Shown here piece after piece: positions 16,164 to 26,125 of a stretch of 64,000 nt of DNA. Location: assembly GCA_948964545.1 (NCBI GenBank), contig CAREDV010000001.1, forward strand, positions 682,001-746,000. Direction: 5' to 3'. The stretch comes from an uncultured bacterium. GTDB taxonomy: Bacteria; Cyanobacteriota; Vampirovibrionia; Gastranaerophilales; Gastranaerophilaceae. The notes beneath the pieces are model-generated. The model was given only the letters and a program-made list of their open reading frames with translations. It was not told where the DNA came from and did no database searches. The position numbers and the translations under genes are program-made. Positions within the stretch are counted from its first letter, which is position 1. Each line of letters opens with the position of its first letter.

Positions 16164-17321
16164 GTGACTGACAATAATATGGAAAATAACAAGAAAATCG
16201 ACAAAGGTGGCAGAAAAAAAGTTGCATTTCCCCACATGGGAACAGTAAGTATAGCCTGGGCGGCAGCGTTGAAAAAAATCGGTGTCGAACCATTTATTCC
16301 GCCTTATACAAGCAAAAAAACATTATCATTAGGTACAAAACATTCCCCCGAAGCTATTTGTCTGCCTTATAAGTTAATTTTAGGTAATTTTATTGAAGCA
16401 ATTGAAGGCGGAACGGATTATGTTGCAATGATTACATCTCCAGGCTGTTGTAGATTAGGTGAATACGGTAACTGTATTTACAATGCTTTGATAGATTTAG
16501 GATATGATGCAAAGTATGTTGAATTAACTCTGTATGATGGAATTAAGGGAATGTATGATTTCTTGAAAAAAATCAGTGGAAAAAATGATCCGATTTTATT
16601 TGCAAGAGCCATTAATATTGCTATCAGAAAGATGTTTTTGCTGGATGATTTGGAAAATAGTCTTTCATATTACAGAGCAAGAGAAATTAATTTTGGAGAT
16701 GCAGAAAAACATTTTAATATAGCGCTTAAATATATTAAAGATGCTGACAATACAAGACAGTTAAAAAAAGCTAAAAAAGATGCTTTAGCAGAGATGAAGA
16801 AAGTTGAAATTGATCCAAAAAGAGAAGTTTTGCATGTTGATTTGACAGGTGAAATATATCTAGTGTGCGATAAATTCTCTAATCAGGATATTACACGCGA
16901 ACTTGGTAAAATGGGAGTTCAAACACGCAGAAGCCTTACGATAAGCGGATTTATCAAAGATGCTATTATTCCTGAAGCTTTCAGGAAAGGCGAAACTCAT
17001 TTACAGAGGGCTTTCAGAATGGCGAAACCTTATCTGATGCGCGATATCGGAGGTGATTCCTTAGAATGTGTATCTGATGTTGCTTATGCAGATGAACGCG
17101 GAATTGACGGTATTATTCATATAAGCCCGTTTACATGTATGCCTGAGATTATGTCACAGAATATTTTTCCTGCAATGAGAGAAAATTGTGATATTCCTAT
17201 TCTGCCATTGATTATGGATGAACAGACAGGTAAGGCTGGGTATTTGACTCGTTTGGAAGCGTTTGTCGATTTAATGCGCAGAAGAAAAAGAAAATTGGCT
17301 ATGGCTCAGCAGGCTAATTAA
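16164..17321 (+). CDS. DUF2229 / 2-hydroxyacyl-CoA dehydratase activase-like protein A
   Basis: The 385-residue protein carries the domain found C-terminal to the ATPase in large 2-hydroxyglutaryl-CoA dehydratase activase proteins: 'KVAFPHMGTVSIAWAAALKKIGVEPFIPP', 'SPEAICLPYKLILGNFIEAIEGGTDYV', cysteines in 'TSPGCCRLGEYGNC' and the end block MDEQTGKAGYLTRLEAFVD. The ASKHA ATPase domain is absent. A second paralogue (57313-58386) shares the end block. Conserved cysteines suggest an Fe-S site. The start is uncertain: GTG 16164 or ATG 16179. Function beyond the family is not known. Confidence 0.65.
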   Translation: MTDNNMENNKKIDKGGRKKVAFPHMGTVSIAWAAALKKIGVEPFIPPYTSKKTLSLGTKHSPEAICLPYKLILGNFIEAIEGGTDYVAMITSPGCCRLGEYGNCIYNALIDLGYDAKYVELTLYDGIKGMYDFLKKISGKNDPILFARAINIAIRKMFLLDDLENSLSYYRAREINFGDAEKHFNIALKYIKDADNTRQLKKAKKDALAEMKKVEIDPKREVLHVDLTGEIYLVCDKFSNQDITRELGKMGVQTRRSLTISGFIKDAIIPEAFRKGETHLQRAFRMAKPYLMRDIGGDSLECVSDVAYADERGIDGIIHISPFTCMPEIMSQNIFPAMRENCDIPILPLIMDEQTGKAGYLTRLEAFVDLMRRRKRKLAMAQQAN

Positions 17322-17352
17322 CTTATTTTAAGATTTGAGGGTATTATAAACT

Positions 17353-18189
17353 ATGCTAGAACTGTTTAAACAAGCTTCTAAAATTACAAATTCAAATATA
17401 ATCCTTGCTGTGCCTTTGATTGTAGGTATAAAAATGCTTGATTTATACACTTTTTTTTCGAGAGCGCATTTAGATTCAAACCATAAAGTTATACTTGCAT
17501 CAATAACTGTAATTTTTATGAGCGGTGTATTGTGCGCATTGTGGTTTTATATGGTAAAAGGCGCTGTAGCATTATCTAAAAAAGTTTTTGTTTTAGATTC
17601 AGACAGAGCTAATGCTTCATTGGCTTTATTTAATACAATCCCTGAGGGTATTGGTAAATTCTTTTTATCATTTGTGGGTGTTTATATAATTTTATTTGTA
17701 ATACAGATTATTGCAACACCTGTTGTTTATCTTCTTGGTATTAATATAATAGGAACTCTTGATGAAGCTTCTACTCAGCAGTTATTGCAGGTTGCATCAG
17801 ATCCTGCTTCAAACACTGCGATGGCTGCATTTGTTGAAAAGCTTACACCTGCACAGATAGTGTTTTTTGGTAAATGGAGTCTTTTGTTTATGATTGCAAC
17901 TTCATTTATAATGTATCTTTTGATGCTTTGGATTCCTGAGATTATTTACAATAACTCAAACCCTCTTATGGCTTTATTCTCATCAATTGGAAAATTGTTC
18001 AAAGATTTTTGGAATACATTTCGAATATTTTTTACGCTGTGGGTTATGGGATTTGCTTTGTTGTTTATTTATACTTTTGCAGTAATAAATCCTGTTTCTT
18101 ACTTGATTGTAAGTATAATAATGTATTATTTTATAGTTTATTTAACAGTATTAATTTTCTTATATTATGCGGAAAAATATGAAAAATAA
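17353..18189 (+). CDS. Multi-pass membrane protein, unknown
   Basis: I do not recognise this 278-residue protein. It has about six hydrophobic segments (near residues 17-35, 48-70, 100-130, 170-200, 220-250, 255-275) linked by short polar loops. The layout is like a DUF975/'glycerophosphoryl diester phosphodiesterase membrane' type bundle, but the family cannot be assigned. It starts with ATG after GAGGG and its final 11 bases overlap miaA. Confidence 0.55.
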   Translation: MLELFKQASKITNSNIILAVPLIVGIKMLDLYTFFSRAHLDSNHKVILASITVIFMSGVLCALWFYMVKGAVALSKKVFVLDSDRANASLALFNTIPEGIGKFFLSFVGVYIILFVIQIIATPVVYLLGINIIGTLDEASTQQLLQVASDPASNTAMAAFVEKLTPAQIVFFGKWSLLFMIATSFIMYLLMLWIPEIIYNNSNPLMALFSSIGKLFKDFWNTFRIFFTLWVMGFALLFIYTFAVINPVSYLIVSIIMYYFIVYLTVLIFLYYAEKYEK

Positions 18190-19039
18190 GGTAATAGCGG
18201 TAGTTGGAGCAACAGCAAGCGGTAAAACAGCTTATGCGGTAGAACTTGCAAAACAAATTGACGGTGAAATAATATCAGCGGATTCGAGACTTGTATATAA
18301 GGGTTTTGATATCGGCACTGCAAAGCCAACAATTGAAGAACGTCAAGGTGTTAAACATCACTTGATTGATATTGTAAAACCTGATTTTAACTATTCTGCG
18401 GGGCTTTATGCAAAAGAAGCAGAAAAATGTATTGATGATATTTTATCACGCGGTAAAACTCCAATTATTGCAGGCGGTACGGGGTTATATTTTAATATTT
18501 TGCTGAATAATTATGAGCTGCCTGAAATTGAACCTGATTGGGAATTGCGCAAAAGTTTGAATGAGCTTTCTTATGATGAATTGGAGCAAATGTTATATGA
18601 GCTTGATAAAGATGCATTTGTTGAAAAAAACGATAAGAAAAAAGCTATCAGGTATATTGAGATAATAAAATCAACAGGCAAACCCTTAAACCAATCACGC
18701 GGAGTAAATAATATTCAATATGATGTTGAATGGATAGGGCTTAATTTCCCAAGAGAAGAACTTTATGACAGAATTAATAAACGTGTGGATTTGATGATGG
18801 AGCAGGGGCTTGTCGAGGAAACAAAAAATCTGCTTGAAAAATACGGGCGAATTGCTAATATTATTGATACAATCGGGTATCGTGAAATTATAATGGCGTT
18901 AGATGGTATAATGTCTATGGAGGATGCTGTTGAAAAGTTAAAGCAGAATACAAGAAATTATGCTAAACGCCAGCTTACATGGTTTAGAAAAAATGAAAAT
19001 ATAAAATGGAATTGTTATCCTGAAAGGAAGAAGAAATAA
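18179..19039 (+). CDS. miaA: tRNA dimethylallyltransferase
   Basis: The 286-residue enzyme has the MiaA P-loop GATASGKT near the N-terminus, then SADSRLVYKGFDIGTAKP, the 'GGTGLYFNILLN' block and a C-terminal 'TRNYAKRQLTWFRKN'. MiaA adds a dimethylallyl group to A37 of tRNAs that read UNN codons. I prefer ATG 18179 (GCGGA just upstream) to 18167. The stop codon abuts the ATG of the next gene with no gap, so translation should be coupled. Confidence 0.93.
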   Translation: MKNKVIAVVGATASGKTAYAVELAKQIDGEIISADSRLVYKGFDIGTAKPTIEERQGVKHHLIDIVKPDFNYSAGLYAKEAEKCIDDILSRGKTPIIAGGTGLYFNILLNNYELPEIEPDWELRKSLNELSYDELEQMLYELDKDAFVEKNDKKKAIRYIEIIKSTGKPLNQSRGVNNIQYDVEWIGLNFPREELYDRINKRVDLMMEQGLVEETKNLLEKYGRIANIIDTIGYREIIMALDGIMSMEDAVEKLKQNTRNYAKRQLTWFRKNENIKWNCYPERKKK

Positions 19040-21904
19040 ATGTTGAAGAAAATCTTTGTAGGTTTTGGAATATTTTTAATTACTTTATATATATTATTTT
19101 TGATTATTCCGTTTTTTATCAGCGGAATAGCAAATTCATACAGTCCGCAAATCTCTAAAATGATTGAAGATGCTTCGGGGTTTAAGGTAAAACTTGAAAA
19201 TATAAGAGTTTTGACAACCCCAAAACTTACTGTCGGAGCTGGTGTAGGTCATGTTGAGGCTGCTTTGCCGACAGGCGAAACTTTTTTGACGGCAGATAAT
19301 GCGGGCGCAAAATTATCACTAATTCCATTATTGACCCGCAGAATTGAAATTGATATTGTCGGTGCAGAAAATGTTAATGTTAATTTAAAAGTTAAAAAAG
19401 ACGGCAAGTTTGTGATTGAAAATTATATTCCGCAATCGGCAGAACAGTCTGAACCTATTACTGGCCTTCCTTTCGGATTTAAACTTTCTAATCATTTGCC
19501 GAATATTGTTGTTAAAAATTATAATATTTCATTTATTGATGCGCCTACTGATAAAACTTATTCAATATATGGCGATATTGTAAAAGTAAGCGATTTTGTA
19601 TTTAATAAAAAGGTTAAAGTTCTTGCTGACGGCAAATTTATGCTTCAAGATAAAGTTCAGTTTAACTATGATATTAAGCTGTTAAATAAATTTATGCCCG
19701 ATGCAGATTTGAACGAGTTTGTGTTTAATCCTCCGAAACAGCCTGCTCAATCAGCTCCTGTACAGCATGTAAATATAATTGATATTTTTAAGGCTGTCCA
19801 TAATAATCAATTGACGGCTGATGTTAAGGCAGATATCGTTATTGATAAAGGATTTAACGGCTCGATAAATGCTTCTAATATCGGGGTTGCTGTTGACGGC
19901 AAAAAACTTCCGCCAAGCAGTGCTGATATTACTCTGAAAGGCAATAAGATAAATGTTTATACTAAACTTCATACAGCTCCGCAAGAGTTAACCGAAATTA
20001 TTGCAAATGTAAAAACAGGCAAGCATCCTAAAATTGATTTGAACTGCAAATCTAATGCCAAATTTAAGTCTGTAATCGATATGGCTGACAGTATTGCAAA
20101 GACTTTCGGTATAAAAGAACTTGATACTTTGACTGCAACGGGCGGAATTGATGCTGATTTTACATTGAAATCTGACCTTAAGCATACTGAATCTTCAGGA
20201 TATTTGAAAATTCCTGCTGCTTCAATTTCTTATAAATTGTTTAATTTTGCTATTAATAAAATAACTGCAAATGTTGAATTCCCTGATTTTAATATGAATT
20301 TGAACGGAGTTAATTACAAAGATGTTCCCTCAAATACAGTTTTGAATGTTTCATCAGTTGATATTGCAAAAAATATTATTAATGTCTTAAATGCAAAAAT
20401 TACTAATCCTGCGGCGGTTGTAACCGTTCCGAATGCAAAAGTTATTGTGACTGACAACGAAATTAATATTAATAGTGCAAGTCTTGTTTATGATGTATTA
20501 AGGTTTAATATAACAGGGGCAATTTCTGATTATTTAACTCAAAATATAAAGCTTGATTTGACAGCGAAAAGTAACGGCGAAGGACATTTGACAGGCTCTG
20601 TTAAAAATTACGATACTCTTGATTTGAATATCACTACGCCAAAAACTTTTTCTTTGGAAATTCCTGGATTTAAAAAATCCAATCTGAAAGCTGATGCAGA
20701 TATTCATATATTTGGAAACGCAGCTAATCCACAGTTAAAAGGAACTGTTACAATTCCTTCGTTGACAATTCCTGATATGCTGACTTCTTTAAATGATTTG
20801 AAAATTTCTTTAAACGGCCCGATTGTTAAGGGTAATGGAACTTTAAAGAAATTTTCATCAGGCGGAATTGCAGCAGAAAATCTTGGTGCAGATTTCGATT
20901 TGGCAGGTGATGTATTTAACCTTAAAAATATTGTAGGAGATGCATTTTTGGGTAAAGTTAACGGTAATATTTCATATGATATCGTAAATGGTCATATAGG
21001 CGTTGATTTTAAAGGTACTGGACTTGATGCAGAAAAAGCAATTGCTGGAGCAGCTGGAATTAAAAATGCATTATCAGGCAAACTTGGGTTCAATGCGAAT
21101 GTAACTTTGTATGGCACAACTGATGTTGAGATGATGAAAAATCTTAAAGGCAAAGTTTCTTTTGATATTCAGAACGGAATGTTTGGCAATATCGGTCGGT
21201 TTGAAAATTTTTTGTTTGCTCCGAATTTACAATCAAACAGCATAATAAAAGCTGCGGTAAATTCTATTTCAGCTTTGCCTGCTGTTAAAAATACGGCTGA
21301 ATTTAAATCTGTCTCTGGTGATTTGACATTTAACAACGGCTGGGCAAATCTAAATCCTGTTAAAACCACAGGCCCGTCTATGGCTTATTATATTACCGGT
21401 AAATATAATCTTTTGAACGGTACTGCTAATGTTGTTATACTTGGCAGATTGTCGGCAGAGGTTGTTAAACTGCTCGGGCCTGTCGGAGACTTATCCGTTG
21501 ATAAATTAACATCATTTATTCCCAAATTCGGCAATATGACTGCTAATTTAATTAAAGCCGTGACAACTGACCCTAAAGGTGAAAATATAAGTGCTATTCC
21601 TGCTTTATCATCAGGTAATAAAAATTATAAAGATTTTAAGGTTCAATTTAACGGTGGAGTTGAAAGCAAAAGTTCCGTTAAATCTTTTAAATGGCTTTCA
21701 AAATGTGACACATCAGCTATAGAAAGTGTTACGGTAAAAGAGCAGGTTCAACAAACAAAACAGGCGGTTCAAGATGCAGTACAGCAAAAGAAAGATGCTG
21801 TTAATTCTCTTTTAGAACAGAAACGAAAAGAAGCGGAAGAATCTCGCCAGCAAATGCAGAATGCAAAAGAAGGGTTGAAAAATCTGAAAAATCTGTTAAA
21901 ATAA
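19040..21904 (+). CDS. AsmA-like large envelope protein
   Basis: The 954-residue protein starts with one membrane anchor (residues 3-30). A long beta-rich, repetitive region typical of AsmA/YhdP-like proteins follows ('LTADNAGAKLSLIPLLTRRIEIDIVGAENVNVNLK' type start; later 'GNISYDIVNGHIGVDFKGTGLDAEKAI'). Those proteins bridge the inner and outer membrane and move lipids. The last 60 residues are a Gln/Lys/Glu-rich coiled coil, an unusual addition. It directly follows miaA. Confidence 0.7.
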   Translation: MLKKIFVGFGIFLITLYILFLIIPFFISGIANSYSPQISKMIEDASGFKVKLENIRVLTTPKLTVGAGVGHVEAALPTGETFLTADNAGAKLSLIPLLTRRIEIDIVGAENVNVNLKVKKDGKFVIENYIPQSAEQSEPITGLPFGFKLSNHLPNIVVKNYNISFIDAPTDKTYSIYGDIVKVSDFVFNKKVKVLADGKFMLQDKVQFNYDIKLLNKFMPDADLNEFVFNPPKQPAQSAPVQHVNIIDIFKAVHNNQLTADVKADIVIDKGFNGSINASNIGVAVDGKKLPPSSADITLKGNKINVYTKLHTAPQELTEIIANVKTGKHPKIDLNCKSNAKFKSVIDMADSIAKTFGIKELDTLTATGGIDADFTLKSDLKHTESSGYLKIPAASISYKLFNFAINKITANVEFPDFNMNLNGVNYKDVPSNTVLNVSSVDIAKNIINVLNAKITNPAAVVTVPNAKVIVTDNEININSASLVYDVLRFNITGAISDYLTQNIKLDLTAKSNGEGHLTGSVKNYDTLDLNITTPKTFSLEIPGFKKSNLKADADIHIFGNAANPQLKGTVTIPSLTIPDMLTSLNDLKISLNGPIVKGNGTLKKFSSGGIAAENLGADFDLAGDVFNLKNIVGDAFLGKVNGNISYDIVNGHIGVDFKGTGLDAEKAIAGAAGIKNALSGKLGFNANVTLYGTTDVEMMKNLKGKVSFDIQNGMFGNIGRFENFLFAPNLQSNSIIKAAVNSISALPAVKNTAEFKSVSGDLTFNNGWANLNPVKTTGPSMAYYITGKYNLLNGTANVVILGRLSAEVVKLLGPVGDLSVDKLTSFIPKFGNMTANLIKAVTTDPKGENISAIPALSSGNKNYKDFKVQFNGGVESKSSVKSFKWLSKCDTSAIESVTVKEQVQQTKQAVQDAVQQKKDAVNSLLEQKRKEAEESRQQMQNAKEGLKNLKNLLK

Positions 21905-21929
21905 TAAATATATATATAGGAGTTGGGAT

Positions 21930-23162
21930 ATGAAAAATATATTGAAAAAAGCTTATACTTTAACTGAGATTGTTATAGTAATGTTGATTATCGCTGTTGT
22001 TGTTGCTATTAGTATTAAGCTTACTAAGGCAAAATTAGATAATATTACATCATATACATATTATACAGCATATAATACTGTGAGAGCAGTTGCTGCAGAG
22101 ATGTTAAAAGATTTTAATCCTGAAGAAGATGATTATGGCATTACAGAACCTCAAAGTGTGGCTTTGAGAATTAAAAACTTCTTTGCTTCTAATTTTACTG
22201 CTAGTCCAGCATTTGGAACTTCTGTGATGGTAATACCTTGTCCAAAGGGATGTTATCGGGATGAGAGTGGAGTATGTCAATGTAAACTGCCTGTTGAGCC
22301 TGTAGACCCTGTTGTTCCTGTTGAGCCTGTTGGTCCAGTTGACCCTGTTGATCCTGTTGACCCATCAGGTTCTTGCCCGGCTGTAACTCCATGCGGGAAG
22401 GAATGCAATGCTTCTACTGGTTTTGTGCTTAGAGATATTTCAGGATTTTCACGTACTTGTTCTGATGCAGGTAAGCAATGGAGTGAAGCTAAATGCGACT
22501 GTATTCCTACTCCTCAAACAGTATCAAGAAATGGTGAAGGTTTCTGCAGATTATTTGTAAATTACACTAACACAGCTCGTCTTGAAGAAGATGATGAATG
22601 CAAAGGTGATGCAATTAGTACTAATGAAACGGATTTTGCTGATAAAGATCCTGATATGATTTTACGTAACGGTATGATTCTTTATAATGTCAGCCAAGAC
22701 CCTGAGCATATTGCTTTATTAGCAGGTAATTCAAAAGGGGTTAAATTTACTGATTCATCAGGCAGAGTGATTGATGTTGATGAATGGGGATACACTCTTT
22801 ATATAGATATTGATGGTGCAAGAAACGGTCAAGGCAGGTTATGGGAAGATGTATATCCTTTCTACGTAACTCTATCAGGAACTGTTATTCCTGCTTATGA
22901 TGCAGTTAATCCCGAACTTTCTGGCGGTGACAGCAGCTTACACTTGCAAACAAGTGTTTATGATGAATTTGTTGACGGAAACGGTCGTCATATAGAATGG
23001 ATTACAAAGAGCAGACCTTTTAAAGACAGTGCCTGTATAATGGGTTATGTAAATCCAGCAGCCCCATATTGTCAAGGTGTTCCTGCTAACGCCCAATGTG
23101 CTCAAGAAAATCATGACTGTCGTTTAAAAACCGTTATGCCTGTTAAATTCTTTGGACATTAG
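21930..23162 (+). CDS. Large pilin-like protein with Pro-rich linker
   Basis: The 410-residue protein begins MKNILKKA|YTLTEIVIVMLIIAVVVAISI, a class III-like signal with basic leader, a cleavage-like Ala-Tyr junction and Glu+5. The body has several cysteine pairs, a V-D/E-P-V repeat linker (about residues 120-148) and a C-terminal globular part with DIDGARNGQGRLWEDVYPFYV, a variant of the DxNGxxxPN...GxDxFxF box of the other prepilins. It lacks a poly-G/C tract. The 3' end overlaps convergent pyk by 20 bases. Ribosome-binding site GGAG is well placed. Confidence 0.7.
   Translation: MKNILKKAYTLTEIVIVMLIIAVVVAISIKLTKAKLDNITSYTYYTAYNTVRAVAAEMLKDFNPEEDDYGITEPQSVALRIKNFFASNFTASPAFGTSVMVIPCPKGCYRDESGVCQCKLPVEPVDPVVPVEPVGPVDPVDPVDPSGSCPAVTPCGKECNASTGFVLRDISGFSRTCSDAGKQWSEAKCDCIPTPQTVSRNGEGFCRLFVNYTNTARLEEDDECKGDAISTNETDFADKDPDMILRNGMILYNVSQDPEHIALLAGNSKGVKFTDSSGRVIDVDEWGYTLYIDIDGARNGQGRLWEDVYPFYVTLSGTVIPAYDAVNPELSGGDSSLHLQTSVYDEFVDGNGRHIEWITKSRPFKDSACIMGYVNPAAPYCQGVPANAQCAQENHDCRLKTVMPVKFFGH
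22290..22372 (+). repeat. Degenerate CCTGTTGAC repeat coding a Val-Asp/Glu-Pro linker
   Basis: About nine 9-base units of CCTGTTGA[CG] type in the pilin-like gene, coding PVxPVxPV. In-frame unit loss or gain would change linker length without a frameshift. Confidence 0.6.
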
Positions 23163-24585
23163 AAATCTGGTGGACTTTAATAAAATTTGTTCCGCCTACA
23201 AGCAGTTCGGGTACAGAACCTGTGATTACAACATAATCGCCGTTCTCAAGCCCGAGTTTGTCTGTTAAAAATTTATCCATAACTGCAAGTGATTTTTTAT
23301 CAATTGTATTCTCGAAATCAAGAGGTATTGGATTAACACCTCGATACAATTTAATACTTCTACAAATATTTTTACACGGACAGCAGGCAAATATAGGCAC
23401 GCTTAATTTTGCTTCAGAAAGCATAGCTGGGGTATATCCGCTCGCTGTTAAAGCAATCACAGCTTTAATCTTCATTTTTCTTGCCATATCTGCAATAGAC
23501 ATGCCGATTGCCATAGCCTGAGAATCAATTTCTTCATGAATCATTTTATTAGGAAATTTATTTTTTCTCATAAATGGCGATTCTTCAACCGTATCGGCTA
23601 TTTTTTTCATCATTGCAACTGCTTCTGTCGGATATGCACCTGCGGCAGTTTCTCCTGACAACATAATTGCATCTGTTCCATCAAGAATCGCATTTGCTAC
23701 ATCAGAAGTTTCTGCGCGTGTCGGAATAGGATTTTCAATCATGCTTTCAAGCATCTGAGTTGCAACAATTACGACTTTTCTATTTGAATTTGCTTTTCTT
23801 ATAACAGTTTTCTGTACAATCGGAACTTTTTCGGTTGAAATTTCAATACCTAAATCGCCTCTGGCAACCATTATACCATCTGATACGTTAATAATTTCAT
23901 CAATATTTTCTACAGCTTGAGGTTTTTCAATTTTTGAAATAATTTTTGTTGTTCTGTCTCCAAAATCAGCCAGTAATTGACGTAGTTTAATGACATCATC
24001 TGCATTTCTGACAAACGAAAGTCCTAGATAATCGACATCATGATTAACTGCAAATTCAACAAACATTTTATCTCGTTCGGTTAGTACATCTAAACTGCCT
24101 TGCGAACCAGGAATGTTTATTCCTTTTCTTTGCTTTAAAAGTCCGTCTGTTAAAACTTTTGCATATATTACTCCTTGTTCGACTTTTTCAACTTCAAGCT
24201 GAATTTTGCCGTCATCAATCATTATTTTTTCGCCTTTAACAACATCATCTGCCATGCCTTTGTAGTCAACAGGTAAAATGTCTCCAGTAATTTCTGGCTG
24301 ACTGCGGAATTTTAATATTTCACCTTTTTTTATTTCAATAGTATTAGGCAGGCTGCCTATTCTGATTTTAGGACCTTGTAAATCTAATAATACAGGAATA
24401 AGAGTGTTTTCTTCTGCTTCAATTTCTCTTATCCAATTCAAATTTCTTTTATGAATTTCAACATCTTCATGTGATGAATTTAAACGGAACATGGTTACGC
24501 CTGCTTTAAAAAGTTCTCTGATTTTATCTTTTGATGCAGTTGCAGGCCCAAGTGTTGCAACTATTTTTGTCATTGTATAATTCAT
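23143..24585 (-). CDS. pyk: Pyruvate kinase
   Basis: The 480-residue enzyme shows MTKIVATLGPAT at the start, 'FRLNSSHEDVEIH', the K+/Mg2+-binding region 'MVARGDLGIEISTEKVPIVQ' and the signature TRAETSDVANAILDGTDA. It transfers phosphate from phosphoenolpyruvate to ADP. I set the start at ATG 24585 (AAAGGA 9 bases upstream) rather than at a longer frame from 24666, which would cross the promoter region. It converges with the pilin-like gene and is divergent from the SLH-protein gene. Confidence 0.95.
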   Translation of the reverse strand: MNYTMTKIVATLGPATASKDKIRELFKAGVTMFRLNSSHEDVEIHKRNLNWIREIEAEENTLIPVLLDLQGPKIRIGSLPNTIEIKKGEILKFRSQPEITGDILPVDYKGMADDVVKGEKIMIDDGKIQLEVEKVEQGVIYAKVLTDGLLKQRKGINIPGSQGSLDVLTERDKMFVEFAVNHDVDYLGLSFVRNADDVIKLRQLLADFGDRTTKIISKIEKPQAVENIDEIINVSDGIMVARGDLGIEISTEKVPIVQKTVIRKANSNRKVVIVATQMLESMIENPIPTRAETSDVANAILDGTDAIMLSGETAAGAYPTEAVAMMKKIADTVEESPFMRKNKFPNKMIHEEIDSQAMAIGMSIADMARKMKIKAVIALTASGYTPAMLSEAKLSVPIFACCPCKNICRSIKLYRGVNPIPLDFENTIDKKSLAVMDKFLTDKLGLENGDYVVITGSVPELLVGGTNFIKVHQISNVQRI

Positions 24586-24702
24586 TTTGGGGTTTCCTTT
24601 CGGGTAAATCTTAATATTTGTTATCACATGTTTACAAAAATTTTTATGTACGTTATAATAATACACGAAAAAGGTTTATTAGTAAATATGAGGAATCAGA
24701 AG

Positions 24703-25962
24703 ATGAAAAAAATTATTTCAGGAGTTATGGCACTTTGCTTATTAGCTCTTAATGCAATTCCTGTACTTGCTGTTTCTATTTCAGATGTAAGCGCTAACTA
24801 TTGGGCTTCTAAAGAAATTAACAGCGTTGTTACAGACAACATTATGACTCTGTCTGCAAATCGTTTCAATCCCGAAAGTAACATGACAAGAGTAGAATTT
24901 GTTAATGCTTTGTTGAAAGTGTTATCTAATGATAATTTGAATGTAAATATTACAAACAAATTTTCAGATGTGTCAAAAGCAAATCCAAACTATGACAATA
25001 TTTTACGTTCTCAACAATTAGGTTTGGTTTATGGTTATCCAGACGGAACTTTCCAGCCTAATAGAACAGTTTTGAGATCTGAAGCTCAATCGGTTATCAG
25101 TCATATTACTAAAGATATGAATGCTGATAGAGCTATCCTTGATAAGTTTAAAGATGCTTCTGCTATTCCTGCATGGGCAACAAATGTTTATGCCAAAACA
25201 ATTAACTATGGTATTTATGTAAACTATCCTGATTCAAGAGAATTAAGACCTAATGACAACCTTTCTAGAGCTGAAGCTGCAGTGCTTTTGGCAAGATTGA
25301 AAGAAAAATTAGATTTGGTTAAAGCTGAGTATATTGGTGTTACAAGAGTTGAACACTTGAATGTAAAAAGAAATGCTCCTAATAATGAAGTTAGAGTAAA
25401 TAATATTCAAAGTGTTGTTGCAGAAGGCAATGTTTTGGTTGTTTCTTTTGAAGACAAATTTAAATCAGAAGAACATCAGCCAGGTGATGTTGTAACATTC
25501 TTTGCAGAAGAAAACATCTGCACTGAAGAGGGTTCTCTTGTTATCCCAGCAGGAACTAGATTTGTTGCAACTATCTGTGATATTAAATCAGAAAGATGGT
25601 TTAACAAAAATGCAAGAGTTTATCCTCAATTAACAAAAATCATTTTACCTGATGGAAGAGAAATGGCATTTAACGCAAAACCTTTTTCTAAAGATTATTC
25701 TTTAAAAGAAGGTCCTTGGATGACAGCAGGTAAATTATTAGCATATACAGCTTCAGGTGCTGTAATCGGCGGTGGTGTTGGTACTGGTATTGCATTTATT
25801 CCTGATCCGCAAAAAATTGGTACAGGTATTGCAATTGGTGCTCCTGTAGGTGCTGCTGTTGGTTTGGTTACAGGCTTAGTAACTCCTGGTCTTAAATACC
25901 ATGCTAAAGCTGGTGAAGATATTTATGTTATCTTGTTAGATGATGCAGTAGTTGCAAAATAG
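24703..25962 (+). CDS. SLH-domain envelope protein
   Basis: The 419-residue protein has a signal peptide (MKKIISGVMALCLLALNAIPVLA) and three S-layer homology domains ('SDVSANYWASKEIN', 'FSDVSKANPNYDN...YGYPDGTFQPNR', 'FKDASAIPAWATNV...RPNDNLSRAEAA'). A beta-rich domain and a C-terminal Gly/Ala-rich hydrophobic stretch (ASGAVIGGGVGTGIAF, later AIGAPVGAAVGLVTG) follow. SLH domains bind cell-wall polymers; in cyanobacterial relatives they tie outer-membrane proteins to peptidoglycan. ATG 24703 is preceded by GAGG 9 bases upstream and a terminator follows the gene. Confidence 0.85.
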   Translation: MKKIISGVMALCLLALNAIPVLAVSISDVSANYWASKEINSVVTDNIMTLSANRFNPESNMTRVEFVNALLKVLSNDNLNVNITNKFSDVSKANPNYDNILRSQQLGLVYGYPDGTFQPNRTVLRSEAQSVISHITKDMNADRAILDKFKDASAIPAWATNVYAKTINYGIYVNYPDSRELRPNDNLSRAEAAVLLARLKEKLDLVKAEYIGVTRVEHLNVKRNAPNNEVRVNNIQSVVAEGNVLVVSFEDKFKSEEHQPGDVVTFFAEENICTEEGSLVIPAGTRFVATICDIKSERWFNKNARVYPQLTKIILPDGREMAFNAKPFSKDYSLKEGPWMTAGKLLAYTASGAVIGGGVGTGIAFIPDPQKIGTGIAIGAPVGAAVGLVTGLVTPGLKYHAKAGEDIYVILLDDAVVAK

Positions 25963-25986
25963 ATAATCTTTATCAAAAATTTAAAA

Positions 25987-26017
25987 ATCGAGCTAATATA
26001 ATTTAGCTCGATTTTTT
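25987..26017 (+). terminator. Intrinsic terminator after the SLH gene
   Basis: ATCGAGCTAA, 6-base loop, TTAGCTCGAT followed by TTTTTT. Ten perfectly paired bases, 24 bases after the stop. Confidence 0.9.
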
Positions 26018-26125
26018 ATGCTTATTGCTTAGTCATAAGGATTAATTCATCTTATCCTATTGTATGTAGAAAACAGGTGTGTAAAGTTTTAAGATGAATA
26101 TGTAAATTTAATGGGAGTAGTTCTT

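Noticed and set aside
22201..22392. Gln-rich reading frame on the minus strand inside the pilin-like gene
   Set aside because: It is the complement of the Val-Asp-Pro repeat and has no start signals.
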